The notes under the pieces are model-generated. The model had not been told where the DNA came from. It made no database searches and worked only from the letters and a program-made list of their open reading frames with translations. This document shows positions 12,519 through 26,474 of a DNA stretch of 64,000 bases, piece after piece (positions within the stretch are counted from its first letter, which is position 1; every line of letters starts with the position of its first letter). Source of the DNA: Lophium mytilinum (lineage: Eukaryota; Ascomycota; Dothideomycetes; Mytilinidiales; Mytilinidiaceae). Position numbers and translations under genes: made by a program. Location of the stretch: the NCBI GenBank assembly GCA_010093605.1, contig MU004190.1, positions 310,001 through 374,000 on the forward strand, in the 5' to 3' direction.

Positions 12519-12718
12519 TATAATGGCTATATCCCGCTCTCCACGTAGGCGCGCAGCTTGCGCGCTATTATGTGAGCAGGCCGTTACGTGACCGCCGTTA
12601 GTCCGTGCGCCCTAGCCGAACTATAATCTTGGAGCTGGCGCCGCCCTAGCTCCTTGTAGATTCTTTCTAGTTATAATTAATAACCTATTTCCTACAACAC
12701 CCCTTTAGTTCTGTGACA
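12519..12718 (+). repeat. 5' LTR of gypsy-1
   Basis: 200 bp, paired with 20034-20233. Has a TATAAT at 12622-12627 about 30 bp before GTAGATTCTT (12656-12665), whose exact complement lies just beyond the LTR at 12721-12730. Confidence 0.9.
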
Positions 12719-12757
12719 CTAAGAATCTACCTTTCTTACTCTAGGAAAGACAGGAGC

Positions 12758-12780
12758 ACTACTACTACTACTACTACTAC
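12758..12780. repeat. (CTA)n microsatellite
   Basis: About eight CTA triplets in the untranslated leader of gypsy-1. Confidence 0.9.
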
Positions 12781-15700
12781 CCATTAACGCACGCCGTCGC
12801 CCGTTGCCTATTCGGGGTGCTTGTACCACCGCCGATAGCCTAACCTTAATTTTCTCTTTCTTTTACCCTAATTCTTCCGCCTTAGTAAAGGCGCGGCTCC
12901 CCTATCTCTCGTTATGGTCGGTACACTATCCTCTTAAGGAGAAGGAATGAAGAAAGGCATTAAAAAGAAGACCTTAGGAAATCCAATCTCTAGCGCGCCA
13001 TTAATAGCGCGTTCTGCCCCCCGCCCTAATATACTAGCCGCAATAGCAGCTTTATAGATAGAAATACAGGAGACTCTTGGTACTAAATCTTAAATGCGTT
13101 AGCGCGGTACATATATTGGCGCTAAACCTAATAAGCCCTCCTCTACTCTAAAAGCGCGCGCAGCCTAATGGAATAGAGGTAAACTTATTTATAAGAACGA
13201 CTTAGATGCTAATAAAGAGGATAATAATAAGGGTAAGGCCTCTACCGGAACCCTATTAGCTGTCTATGTGACCGGCAAAGGAAAGGAGGCCGCAACTCCT
13301 GCTACTAAGGATAATAATGTCCTTACTACCTTAGATATAGAGCTTGAAGCTTATAACGCGCGACTATTTACTATACACCGCGGTTAACGCTCTACTCTTC
13401 TTCTCTAGGATAACGACAACTTAGTCCTAGGGGTTTGCGATGACGACGACGAGGATAAGAGTAATTAGGTCCGCCATAAGATTACTAATACAAGCGACCT
13501 CTAGCAGTCCGTTTAGGCCTAAGGAGACGAGTAGTTTAATTGTATTTACTACTTATCTAGCTTGCAGACTATCTTTAATAAGTATAAGAATATAGCACGC
13601 ATGCAGGCCGCCGGCTTGCGTAACTAAGTAGATAACCTTTAGGACAGGCTATCTAAGAAGAAGCGTAAGTTAGAATACTTCTGTTAGGCCGCTGTGGACT
13701 ACCGCGCGGAGCTTACCGATCTTAATATTAAACTAGCTAAGCACGTTAACCGTTGTAAAGAACTGTCCGAGCAGCTTCGGGCCTCTATAACCGCGCATCT
13801 ACGTACACGTAATAAGGCTAAGGACTTCCGCAAGGAGGCCGAGCGTGTTAACACTAAGAACATTGCTCTACAGCGGGAACGCGATGAGCTCCGAGAATAG
13901 ATTTAGCGCCTTTAGCAGCAGCCCCAGCGTTACGCCCGGTTTGTTACTCCTGCCTACGGTTCGGATAAGGAAGATTACACAGCCGTCCTTAATAGCCTCC
14001 GCTAAGCCTGTAGAGCCCCTATATTGGTAGAGAGGAACTAAGTATACTAAACGCCCCCTAACACAGCCCGCTTATATAACGCGCGCGATGTAGAAAGTAT
14101 ATACCTAGATAGGCTATAGAGTATAGAAAGTATATATAATATAGATAGGCTGCATAGTAAGACTAATACCTACTGCGATATTACTTCTACTCCCCTTATA
14201 GGCCTCCGTGGAGGCGCGGGCTACTGCGCAGACTTCCGCTCTAATACTGGCGACGACAAGATCCTTAATAATAAGAAGTTTCTAGATCTCTAGAACTTCT
14301 ACAGCGATAAAAATTGTAATAAATTTAAGGAGTGGCTTATTTACGCCTAGGATAAGGTTAATAGTAGTATTACTCTATTCCCTATAGAGAGCTCTAAGAT
14401 TAAATATATCTATGCATACCTAAAGGGGACTACCTTCTAGTCTATTAAGGGACGTGTAAAGCTAACTAGTAATAACCTATTCCGCACCGTCTAAGAAATA
14501 TTTAAGGAACTGGAAGAGGAGTTTAGTAATTACAACACGGCGGCTAAAGCAGGCGATAAACTCTATAATAAGGAGAACGACATGGGCGAATTAGAGTCCT
14601 TTAATATATTCCTTACCCGCATAAAGACCTACTTCGCGCCTCTCTACTATAAGGACTAAGAGAAGATTAACTAGATAGAACGAAAGATAACACCCTCCCT
14701 CTAGCGCTGTATCTTTAACGGCAGCAAGTTTAATTCCTTCTAAGACTTCTGCATTCGTGCCCGCACGGCCGCATGTTTAATTAAGAAGCTTAATAATAAG
14801 CTTTAAGACAAGCGCGTAACCCGCGACCGACAAGACCGCCCCCGTTGGCAGGACCGCAACGACGGGTCTAACCGTTGTAAGGGCCGCGATAATTGCCGCG
14901 AAGTTTAGGGCGATAGGCGCCCTACCACCGCTAATACTAATAAAGTACCCCTTTGTCTTCTATAATATATTACTAGGCTACTAGCAAAATAGGACTGATG
15001 CTTCCGCTATTTAAATATTAGTTATTGCCTAGGTTCTTTCTGCCCTATATTTAGAAAGATCACGACTTATAAGAAGACTAAGAAGAAGCTCCACAACATT
15101 AGTATTAACCTTGCTTCGCTAGAATAACTAGACTAAGAACCGGAATCCAATAAAGAAGCTTATTTAGAAGCCGCCGTAGTAGCAGCTTTAGATAACAACA
15201 AAGAATACTCTTTATCGGGGGAAGAGTAGTCCCTGGCGGAAATTAATGCTAGGGACATTTACTATTATAGTGGACGCGTAATACGTTTTAGCTTCTTTAA
15301 AATAAAATTAGATAGCTGGAACAACCCCCCGCTAAGCCTAACGGCTCCAACAATATTATTATGTCCGCCTTTTCCCTCAACGCAACCGCTAGCCCGAAGG
15401 GCGCGCTTAAATTCTACGCTAAAATTGTTACCGGGAATGGCGAACGTTAAGCTACATTACTAGCTAACACTGGTTGCTCCGGATCTTCCTTTATTAATAA
15501 GTAGTACGCTAAAAAATACGGCCTTATCCTAATTCCGCTTATAAAACTATAAGGGCTACGCCTTATAAATGGGAAAGCTGTGCCAGCCCTTACCTATAAG
15601 GCTAAAGTTACCTTACGCATTAGTAACTACGTTGAGACTATATACTGCTTTATTATGGATCTAGGGGCTTATAATATTATTCTTGGCATGCTATAGATGG

Positions 15701-18700
15701 ATCTTTATCTACCGCGATTTATTTTTAGCCGCCGCTATCTTATCTTAGAATCTAACTATTGTATGGCGAATTATATATTAGATAACTACGTAGTTTAGGT
15801 ATAGAGTAAGAATGTAGAGGATAAAGTTGCTACTAATAAGGGGAAGCAGCTCTTTAAGGCTAAGGTTGCCGCGGTTAAGCTAAAATACTTAAAGCTAGGC
15901 CTATAGGAAGTTACCGGCGCTAAGATAGCCTATAAATTAAATTGAGAACACGAAGGGGCTACTAGCAAGATGTGGGCTAACAACTTTGCAGCCGTAGTTG
16001 CTAATCGAGACGCTAAAGTAAAAGTAATGGAGGATAGCGTCCTATATAAGCCAGCGCGTTAAGCACGGCTTACTAAGGATATTAATCTAGACGCGTGGAT
16101 CGACGACGCAGTTACGAAAGTGTCCGCGATAATATAAGAGAACTACGAGAAGTTCTTTAAGAAGATACGCACCGCGCTAATTAATCGCGACGAATTATAT
16201 AAACGACTCCCTCGTCTTATTAAGGACTACGTCTATCTTTTTAACCTAAAGGAGGCTGACAAGCTACCCCTATCTAGGCCCGGCGTTAATTACAAGATTA
16301 AGCTATTACCTAATGCAAAGCATCCAACAAAGCGCATATACGGTCTCTTAAGGAACGACTCTATTATTGTAAAGAAATATATTAATAATATATACGGTAA
16401 GGGCTTTATCCGCAAGAGCTATTTAAACTTTTACTCCCTAGTTATTGTAGTTAAAAAGCCGAGCGGAGGCCTTTGCGTCTACATCGATTATAGAGGGCTT
16501 AACGCCGCCACGCTTAAGGCTTGCAACACCCCTCCGGCCCTCCAAGACACGCTTCTGCTCCTCCGCAAAGCGCGCAGGTTTACTAAGCTTAATGTTATAG
16601 CCGCCTTCAACGCTATTTAAATGCGCGACGGCGATAAGAAGTTTACAGCGTTTCTTATAAGGTATGGCTTGTATGAATTTATAGTCTTACTATTTAGCCT
16701 CTATAATGCGCCCTCCACTTTCTAGGCCTATATTAACGACGTGCTGCTAGAATATTTTAATAACTTTGCTACGGTTTATATGGACGACATTCTTATATAT
16801 ATAGAGGAAGATAATAAGGAGGCTTATATAGTATATGTACGAAAGGTACTAGCTAAATTAGATAAGGCAGGCCTATTCCTTAATATTAATAAGTGTGAAT
16901 TCTAGGTTACTAAGGTTAAATACCTTGGAATAATTATTACAGCCGACGGAATTAAGATGGACCCGGATAAGATTAAGACTATACTTGAATAGCCTATACT
17001 ATAAAAGCTAAAAGACGTCTAAGCCTTTCTAGAGTTCTGCAACTTCTATAGACGCTTTATAGGGCTATTCTCTAATATATCCGGCCCACTAATAATGTTA
17101 ATATCTTCTAAGGTTTATTTTATGTTTCTATGGCCTGCTAACTCTATATAATAGCGCTGCTTCTAGGCCATTAAGAACGCTTTCCGCAACGCCTCTGTAG
17201 TCGCCCATTTTAATTCTATATTAGAAACCTATATACACGCTAACTTATCTAACGGAGTAACTAGAGCAGTACTATTATAAATTTAGGCTAACGGTGAACT
17301 CCGCCCTGTGGCTTTTATGTTATATAAAATGACCCTATAATAAATTAACTACTAAATATATAATAAGGAATTACTTACAATTATGCGTGCGTTTAAGAAA
17401 TGGCAGCTAGAGCTGCTAGGCTTATAAGACAGTTTTAAAGTATTTACTAATTATAAGAACCTTTAGTACTTTATAACTAGTAAGCAACTCAACCGCCGAC
17501 AGGCCCGCTGGGCCGAGTTTCTATCTAAATTTAATTTTAAGCTCTCTTAGTAAGCCGGTAAAGATAATACTATAGCTGATAGCCTTACACGCCGCCCGGG
17601 TAACATCGCGGAGGACCTTAGTAACGAACGCGTTAAGATTAACTACTAGACGATTCTTAAGTCTAAACACCTGGAGCCAGGCATGGACCACGCTATTAAC
17701 CTTGCCGCAATCCTTACTTATAATAAAGTTGTCTATTCTATAATTAACCTAGCTATTACCTTCTACGCGATTAGCGAGTTGGAAGATGTTAACGAGGCAA
17801 AGTGTACTTAATATCTAATAACTGCTAAGGACGTAGTTAACAACGACTAAGGTTAGGAAGCTAAGCTTACTAAGCCGCGCGCTGATAAGGCATTAGGTAC
17901 TCAGCACGCAGCCTAGTAGGACGGAGGCGAGTTATTAGAGGACCCTCTAGACATAAGTGAAGCTATCCTAGACAATGTCTGCATTAAATAATAGATAGAC
18001 CTAATTATATAAGCTATTATTGCGGCTAAGAAAAATAGATTACGTCGCCTTCCACGCGCACTCTGTTAGGAGTATAAGCTCCGGCTGGAACTTAGTAACT
18101 GCTGCATTATAGGGGGCTTAGTCTATATACGCGATTAACTATACATTTCTATAGACAAGAGGCTGCGCATAAGAGCTATTTAGTGCATGTATAATCTAAG
18201 ACCTATAGGCTATAGTGGCACTACCTCTACCTACTTACGCGTTGCCCGCTTCTATTTCTAGCCAGGCATAACCTATAACGTGGACCGATACGTTAGTGCC
18301 TGCATAATGTGTAAAAGGATAAAGCACGTCCGCATAGGTAAGCACGGGCTCCTTAAGCCTCTCCCTATAGCAGACTAATACTAGATGGATATTACGGTTA
18401 ATTTTATTACCCCCCTACTAATCTATACGCGTTACGGCCGCAACTATTAATATATTATGGTTGTATGCAATAGGCTTTTGTATAAGAAGAAATTTATTGC
18501 GCTAGACTCTATAGAACTAGCTAATGTAGCCTAGGCCTTTATTAAATGGATCTGGCGGAAAGAAGAATACCCGCGCAGTATAATTGCTAACTAAGAAACC
18601 TAATAGATGTTACACTTCTAGAAACGCCTCTGCAAGCGACTTGAAACTAGCCCGAAGCTGTCTACTGCCTTTTATCTAGAGACCGACGGCCTTACTGAGA

Positions 18701-19776
18701 GCGCAAACCTGGCCCTTAAGTAGTACCTCCGCGCGTATATTAACTATAAATAGGACAATTAGGCTAATTTGCTGCCAATTACTAAATTTAAGGTAAACGC
18801 TGACATTAACTCTTCTATAAAGGTTGCCCCGTTTCTAGCAATAAAGAGCTATATCCCTTAATTAGGCATTAAGCCAGCCGAGAACTATAACGGACACGGC
18901 CCTACGCGGCAGCTACAAGAACAGGCCGATGAACTAATTAATAAGCTCGACGGTCTCCGCAAGTAGTATCGCGAAGAGTTAGAATGGGCTTAAGTAAAAT
19001 AGGAAGAGTACGCTAATGCCTATTAGCAACCAGCCCCTAAGTTCCAGGAAGGCGATATAGTTATACTTAATTACCGCTTTATTAAAATACAGCGCCCTAA
19101 TAAGTCTCTTAACTATAAATACCTCGGTCTCTACTACATTGCCGAGCGCATTAAAAATTACGCCTATAGGCTTGAGCTGCCCGAGTATATAAAGATCTTC
19201 CTAGTATTCTACTCTTAGCTACTCTATTGCATGGACAACGCCCGTTCTATAGAAGGACAGATCTAAGAGCCACTAGGGCCAGTTTTTATTAATAAAGAGG
19301 GATACAACTAATATAAGGTTAGATAAATTATTGCTATATAACGCGATAAAAGATATTAAGACTATAAAGACTCTATACGGGCGCGAGGCTTTCTGTAATA
19401 TAAAGCCCTATATCTAGGACATAATATCTAGAATTAAAACCCACTATGGCAGGACTAGGACGAGTTTAGCAATAGCCCCTATCTAGTAGCTAATTGGCAC
19501 CATAAATACGCAGGCGAACCGCCTTATCTAACGTATGTCCGCCCAGCTAATTGGGAGCCGCTTCTTGCCTCTATAAGACTACAACGTTGTTAAGCCGCGC
19601 CTTATACCTAAGCCGCAACCTAGCCGCTAGCAGCCAAGTTAATAATAACAGGCTCTTCCGTTAAGGACTTCTAAGCTTAGACAAAGAGGAGGCTTCACCG
19701 CGCGCGCTAATAGCAGCTAGGTAAGTTGCTCCGCTTACTAACAGTTACGGTCCGTAGTAAAGAATGCGCGCGTTCC

Positions 19777-19860
19777 GCACGGCTTAGCAGCCTTGCTATA
19801 AAAAGCACGGCTTAGCAGCCTTACTATAAAAAGCACGGCTTAGCAGCCTTGCTATAAAAA
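19777..19860 (+). repeat. Three tandem 28-bp units, each with TATAAAAA
   Basis: Three near-identical 28-bp copies starting GCACGGCTTAGCAGCC and ending TATAAAAA, in the 3' untranslated part of gypsy-1 upstream of its polypurine tract. Copies begin at 19777, 19805 and 19833. Confidence 0.9.
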
Positions 19861-20033
19861 GTATAGTCTTTCTATTTTCTCTTTTAATCTGTAGCGTCCT
19901 TGGCCTATAGACTTTCCTTCTCTTTTTTATTAGCCCCTATGGCCTTGTCTATTGTTCTATAGCCTTCCTATTTTAGACGGGAGAACGGATAGCTATCGGA
20001 GGACTGTAGGTAGTTCTTTGAGGGGGGGGGAGG

Positions 20034-20233
20034 TGTAATAGCTACATCCCGCTCTCCGCGTAGGCGCGCAGCTCGCGCGCCATCACGTGAGCAGGCCGTC
20101 ACGTGACCGCCGTTGGTCCGTGCGCCCTAGCCGAACTATAATCTCGGAGCTGGCGCCGCCCTAGCTCCTTATAGATTCTTTCTAGTTATAATTAATAACC
20201 TATTTTCTATAACACCCCTTTAGTTCCGTGACA
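20034..20233 (+). repeat. 3' LTR of gypsy-1
   Basis: 200 bp, begins TGTAATAGC and ends CCGTGACA. Less mutated than the 5' copy. Confidence 0.9.
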
Positions 20234-20238
20234 GTATT

Positions 20239-23000
20239 TAATTAGCTAAGGGGGAAAGTTTATTAGAGATTTATATAGTATATAGATACTTCTTTAGAAT
20301 TCTACTACTCTACTACTTAGAGTACGTTAGCATGCAGTATATCTAGAGAGTTTACTAGATACTCTAATAGCTTACCTATTCTACCTTTAGACTTTATATA
20401 TTATAGATACTCTATAGATAGCTATCTCTACTACTAGAATCTATAATAGTATCTTAGGCAGGTATATTATATTAGTTAGAACTTCTAAAGTATATCTAGT
20501 AAGCCTAGCTAGGTAAAGCTTATAATCTCTTTAGCCCTTTAATAATAGAAACTTTTAGAAGACTACGCTAATATTATATATAGTATTATTACTCTCTATT
20601 AGCTAGAACTCTTTATTATACTTAGGTAAGAAGAGTTTATACCTAAGAATACTATTATTACTTAAGGACCTTTTATTTTTCTAGACTACTAGTATAATAT
20701 ACCTAAAATTAAGGAAGTTATATACCTATATATTTAAAATCCTACTAAGAACTTTATTATTTAGAACCTAATCTATATAAATAGTACTTTATAACCTCTA
20801 AGCCTATCTACCCCTATTACTACTAAGTTAGAGATTGCCTATTTTAGCCGGTATTTTATTATTTTATTATTTCTTAGTAGCTAAATAATCTCCCTTCTTC
20901 TTATTATCTATATAGATAAATTTAGGCTATATTATAATATATATAGAGCTATATTTAGTATATACTAGACTTTAGCTAGCCTATCTACTCGCGAGTAAAC
21001 TAGAAATACTAGTATTCTCTCTATTATATTAGGCCCTTTTAGGGCATTATATAAGGATATTATTAGTATACTCTACTATCTCTAGTATCTAGATAAGGGT
21101 ATATTTACTACTATTACTAGTCGGCGTATATTTCTATATACTTTTACTATAGTTTTTACTATAGATATAGCTAAGTAGAATAAGAATTAGAGTATATATA
21201 GGCTAATAGTAAATTACTTCTATAGCTTATATTTAATCTATAAAGATAAGCGGTATAATCTTAATTTTAATATTATTTAATTTAGCCGCTATTACTATTA
21301 AACTATATAGCTATAAAAGTAGATTAAAGAAGTCTAATTATAAGTAGTAAGGAAGAAGCTTTATAAAGGATTTAGCTTTATAGATAAAGCACCCGCTATT
21401 TATAAGATAGTACTAGCGCTTAATATTATTAAGTTCTAACCTTTAGATTCTACTTACTCTAAATATACTAGCCTTATAAAGTAGATATAGTCTCTTCTCT
21501 TTAAATATATACTTATAAAGAATAGCTAAGAAGAATATACTAGGTAACTTTAACTCTAATAACTTTCTACTAGCTAGTCTTATCTTTAATTACTACTTAA
21601 ATATCTTAAGTCCTATTAGATAGGTAAGTGCGCGCGCATCTTTATTATTATACTACTTATACTCTAGTAATAGCTACAACTAAAATAGGTTAAGAAGAAC
21701 TTTTAAATAGCTATATCTTCTACTTTTAAGCTTTTAGTAAGTCTCTTAGTCTATAATATAATTATATAGGCATATACGTAGATAGCTTATAGCTCTACTA
21801 TAATTCTATCTTCTTCTATTAGCGCTTTTAATATATTATATATTAATAGCGCAATCTATAAAGGCTAAGAGTTATAGTAATAACTCTTTAAATGCGCTAT
21901 AAAGAGTATATACCTAAATATTATAAAGAAGAGAAATAAAGCTAGCTAATAAGGCCGTGCTTAATCTATAGCCCCCTTACTTACATTATCCTTCTAAAAT
22001 AATAGTAATATTAAAAGTAAGGTATCTACCCCCCTTAATCTAGATACTAACTTATCTAAAATTTAATTAAAGAAGAAGAACCCTAAGGTATAGATAAATA
22101 TACTATTAGCTTTCTATACCTATTTAAATTAATATACTAGGCTATACTATAGGGGAGTTACTTATAACTTTACTATACCTATAAATATTATATCTTTTAT
22201 AGGCGAGAATAAATATAGTAAATTTAAGGCTATAGTATACTAAATAAATAAGCGTAACTATTTTAAAGGTCTACTTATCTATAAGAATTTTCGCCTTACT
22301 ACCTAATTTACGCTTGCCAGCTTATTTAAGGCGGAGTATTCTAGTTATACTAGAATAGTTTAAGAACTTTTTAAAACTTACCTAGACCTATTTAACTCTA
22401 TACTACTATAATTTAAGTAGTTAGAGTTTATTAAGAAGAAGAACCTTAACTTATAAGGGAAAATACTTATAGATAACTAGTATCTAAATTTAATTCTCTA
22501 CTATTAGATTCCTTATACTTAGCTAGCTAAAGATAATAAGATTTTAGATCTAAGAAAGGTAGACGCGTCTAACGCCTTTTTAGTAATACTTTACGTTGCG
22601 TACTCTATAGAGTATAGAATTCTAAATTTATTTAAACTTAAAAGAGATACTTTTTAGTAGTTTAAAAGATTAGCCTTTACTAATCTATAAGACCCCTTAT
22701 CTCTACTATATTTAAGTTTAATACTAATACTCTATTAATAGAGCGTCTAAGAAGCGCATTAACCTTATATCTAGAAACTATATTATAGTATAAGAAGAAA
22801 GGCTAGGCTAGATTAATAGTATTTTCGCTTATAAGCTCCGCAGTTAGAATAGGGTTTTCTTAGTTATACTATAGCTAGAGGATTATATAGTAAAGCGCAA
22901 TTATATTTTTAATCTACCCCTTCTTTCTTTTCTATATTCTTTCTAGCGGAGCATTATTAGGCTACTAATAGTAGAAGTAAAGTAGCTTTTTATTTCTCTA
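20239..23000 (+). pseudogene. Tnp2/Plavaka-like (CMC) transposase relic, main part
   Basis: Directly right of the Gypsy target duplication. Reading the plus strand across the RIP-scarred sequence gives phrases in the order seen in fungal Tnp2/Plavaka-like transposases: a 'D.F.LY.N.YR' phrase near 20920-20960, 'LGPF' near 21030, a '.LDKGIF' phrase near 21090-21110, an 'F.IDI..QNKN' phrase near 21160-21190 where the family has '[IL]GDMPQQ', then 'NLNFNI' and an 'RY...T' phrase near 21255-21310, and 'T.SKYTSLIKQ' near 21450-21480 where the family has 'HSEY.G..K'. Further family-like stretches continue to about 23000. No frame is open for long. The family call is from memory of conserved phrases and needs a profile search. 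With 12000-12513 it suggests the Gypsy element landed inside the transposase gene. Confidence 0.5.
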
Positions 23001-26000
23001 TTATATATTAATAGCGTTTTTATCTTCTATCTATAGAATAGTTTATAGTTTTTCTAATTCTAAGAAAGTACTCTAGCTAGCATTACTATAGCTTTATATA
23101 CTTATATACCTCTAGGTATCTCTTAGATATATTCTAGGTATAAGAAATAATAAGGCTATTCTCTAGGTATTCTATTAATTTAATTATAATTAATTCTATA
23201 GCCTAATTCTCTACTATTATAGTATCTACCTTATATATATCTTAATGCCGGCTCTTAAATCTATAATAGTAAACTTTTTACTAAATAGAACTCTTATTCT
23301 AGAGCTTTCTTTTAGTCTAGTATAATGCACCCTACTTAAGTTCTAGGCTAGGTTTACTAGCCTATAATTTTATACTTCTAGTTTTTAGCTAGGGGTTTTA
23401 AAATATAGGTTTAGGCTATATATAGGTATTAGGCTATAGATACTACACCTTAGAATCTTACTCTAGAAGTTAGGTTAGAGGTCTTAGATATTAGAGTTCT
23501 ACTTTAGGAGTTTTAGGCTAGGGGTTTTATACCTTAAAGTTCCGCGCTAGAAGTTTTAGGCTAGTATATAAGAAGTAAGTATTAGTAGTTTATTACTAAG
23601 GAGTTGCATATATATACTACTTAAAGCCTTAATTATTAATATTCTCTAAGAAGAACTAAGGCGTAATAAATGCCTACGGCTTTAAATACCTAGTAAGTAT
23701 TTCTAATATTATAAGAGTTATATAAGTATTAGCCGCGCTAGATACTTCTTACCTAGTAGTAGAGTATTAGAGTATTATTAATATACTATAAATATAATAC
23801 TTAGAAGATATAATTAAGAATTAGTACTATAGAATATACCTTATAGCTGGGAATTTAGTTATATAACTACTTTATATTATCCTAAATAAACTATACTCTA
23901 TTAAAGTTTCTAGAAAATAGTATATAGAATCTTAGAATTATTTCTAGAAATTACTATATAAAATTATAGAATAATTTCTATCTAGGTAAATAGATATTTA
24001 TATATAGATTATATATAAGCGGGAGATTCTAGTAGAAGTAGGGTAGAGAATTATAGTTAGTAGAAGATAGCTTAAATATAAACCTTTTATAACTATACCT
24101 TAAGCGCCCTTATATAAACCTATAGCTATACCTTATATAATAGAGATATATTTTATACCTAGAAACCTAACTTTTAATCTAAGAATATAAGTAAGATAAA
24201 AGGCTAGATAGGTACTAATTAGTACTATATTTTATATTACTCTATCTAATCTATAGCTTACCTAAATAGTTCTCTATCTTAGTAAGTATCTATCTATCCT
24301 AGTATAACCCTGCGCTAATAGTAATAGGGCCGGCCTTAGTAATAATTTTTTTAATATATTATAAATAGTTATAGAACGCTAGCCTTTCCCTAGATAAAAA
24401 AAGTACTATTTTTATTAAGTCTTTTAATGCTATCTACCTTTACTATATACTAATAATTAGAGAACTTATAAGGCCTAATTTTAAAGTATTCTCTTAGAGT
24501 TACCTTATAAATTAAGAATATACTAAACCTATCTACCTTACCTATTAAATTATATTATATTTTAGAATTAGTTTCCGCAGCTAGAATATTTTTTTAATAT
24601 TCTTTTTTAAAGTTACATTAGCCTCTATAAAGAACTCTTATGGCCTATCTTTTAGTATTATACTAATTCTTATAGAGAATTCTTATAGTATTTATTATAG
24701 TATTCTTTTAGAGTTGCGCTAATTCTTATATAGATACTAAATCTATTTAGATATAGGCTTATACTAATATAGAAAGTTTTAAATGTCTCTTAAAATACTA
24801 TATATACTTATAGCTGCCTAATCTTTTTCTATCTATATTTATAAGTCTACTAATTTAATTTAGCTATAAAGTAGATCTATAAGTGCTAGCCCGGCTAATT
24901 ATTATATATATTTAGAATATTAGATTCCTGCATTAGTCTCTTTATAGTATATCTTCTAGCTATTAATATTCTAGCTATTAATTTACGTAGAGGTATATAC
25001 TAATAGTAAAGCACCTAGCTACTACTAGTACTCTACTATCTATCTACTTTACTAAGTTCTACCTCTAAAGGCCTAGTAGTAAATTACCTATATATTTTTC
25101 TAAACCTATAGACTACTAACTAGAATAAGCTAGGCAGATATAGTAATATTATAATTATCTAGTACCTAGGGCTACTCTATAATTATTACTAATAGCGGAC
25201 GCCTAGGTCTTAAGTAAGAACTAGAAACTTTAGTAGGAAACTTCTTAATATTTAAAAGATATACTCCTTCTATAGCTAATTATAAGTAAGAGATATATTA
25301 GTTACTAATAGTATACTAGTAAGAGATGCCTTCTATAATAAGGCTTCTTAACTAAGGTTTTAGTAAGTTAAATCTAAAGTGTCTTTTTAAGTAGTATAGC
25401 TAATATAATACTAATTAAACTCTATTAACTTCTTCTACTAGCTCTATACTCTATATTACGCTATCTACCTTCTTCTATACCTCTTCTTATATATATCTTA
25501 TTAGAAGTTAGATAAAGATAGCTAGAATAAAAGAGTGGAAATCTTAAATATATAAATTTATTATAATACTATATATAGCCTTTAATACTATTTCTTATAG
25601 TACTCTTAGTAGTAAGTTATTTTATCCTGCATAGGTTTTCTATATAGCTAACTAGAACACCCTTCTTAGGCTTCTACCTTGCACGTTATAGCCCTCCTTT
25701 ATTTCTAATCTTAACTACCTCTTAATCTACTCTAGATAGAATAGTACTAAAGTAGATATAGTTATATAGTATATTAGCGGCGCTTATTAAATAGAGATAT
25801 ATAGCTTAGGCTATAGAATATAATAATAAAGCCCTTATATAATAGGTAGATAGATAGATAGATAGTAGACTAAAAGATAGATAATTTTAAAATATTAATT
25901 TAGAATTCTAGAACTTAGGTAGTAGTTATATATAGGCGTATATAATTTTAAAAGTTAAAAAGTATATATAGTTTACTTATAATTATATATAACTCTAGTA

Positions 26001-26474
26001 ATTATTATATAATAGCCTAGACTATAGTACTTATATTCTAGAATATATATATAATACTTAGATTAAGGTATTTATCTTAGTAGTATCTTTAGACTATCTT
26101 AAGTATAACTAGAGAAGAGAAATAGATAATTTTAAGAATCTTTTATAAAGATAATTTTAACTTAACTACTAGTAATTTTTAGCTAATAAGTATTACTAGT
26201 ACTAGGTTATTTTAATATAGTAAGTTTAATTCTATTAATAGAATAGCTATATTCTTAGGTTTCCTTAATACTTACTTTTAATAAGAAAGGTCTTAGCGGT
26301 AAGAAATACTTAAAAAATACTTAAGTTAAAAACCTCCCTTATAATATAAGTACTATATATAATACTCTTTTATAAGGTAGATATTCTATTCTATCTCTCT
26401 ATATTACGTAAGGTTGTCCTAAGTATAGGGACACTTAATTTTAAGATGGAAATATAACATTACTCTAGGAACAA
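23001..26474. other. RIP-scarred right arm of the large element
   Basis: AT-rich, TpA-rich sequence with no open frames and no domain I recognise. It may have held the 3' end of the transposase or an accessory gene. Confidence 0.4.

Larger units (their letters stand above)
12519..20233 (+). mobile_element. gypsy-1: Ty3/Gypsy LTR retrotransposon fossil with both LTRs
   Basis: Flanked by 200-bp LTRs and a 5-bp target duplication GTATT (12514-12518, 20234-20238). A G-rich polypurine tract precedes the right LTR (about 20019-20033). Parts in order: gag with a coiled-coil segment (about 12900-14950), protease (about 15420-15720), reverse transcriptase (about 16260-16980, YMDD at 16779-16790), RNase H (about 17180-17650), integrase (about 18050-18950) and a GPY/F-like integrase tail (about 19030-19250). 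The gag-PR-RT-RH-IN order marks Ty3/Gypsy. It is broken, with several dozen breaks at least, yet its GC content is clearly higher than the DNA around it, so it is a younger insertion into an older RIP-mutated element. LTRs differ at about 15 of 200 positions, all transitions, so RIP rather than age sets the divergence. Confidence 0.9.
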
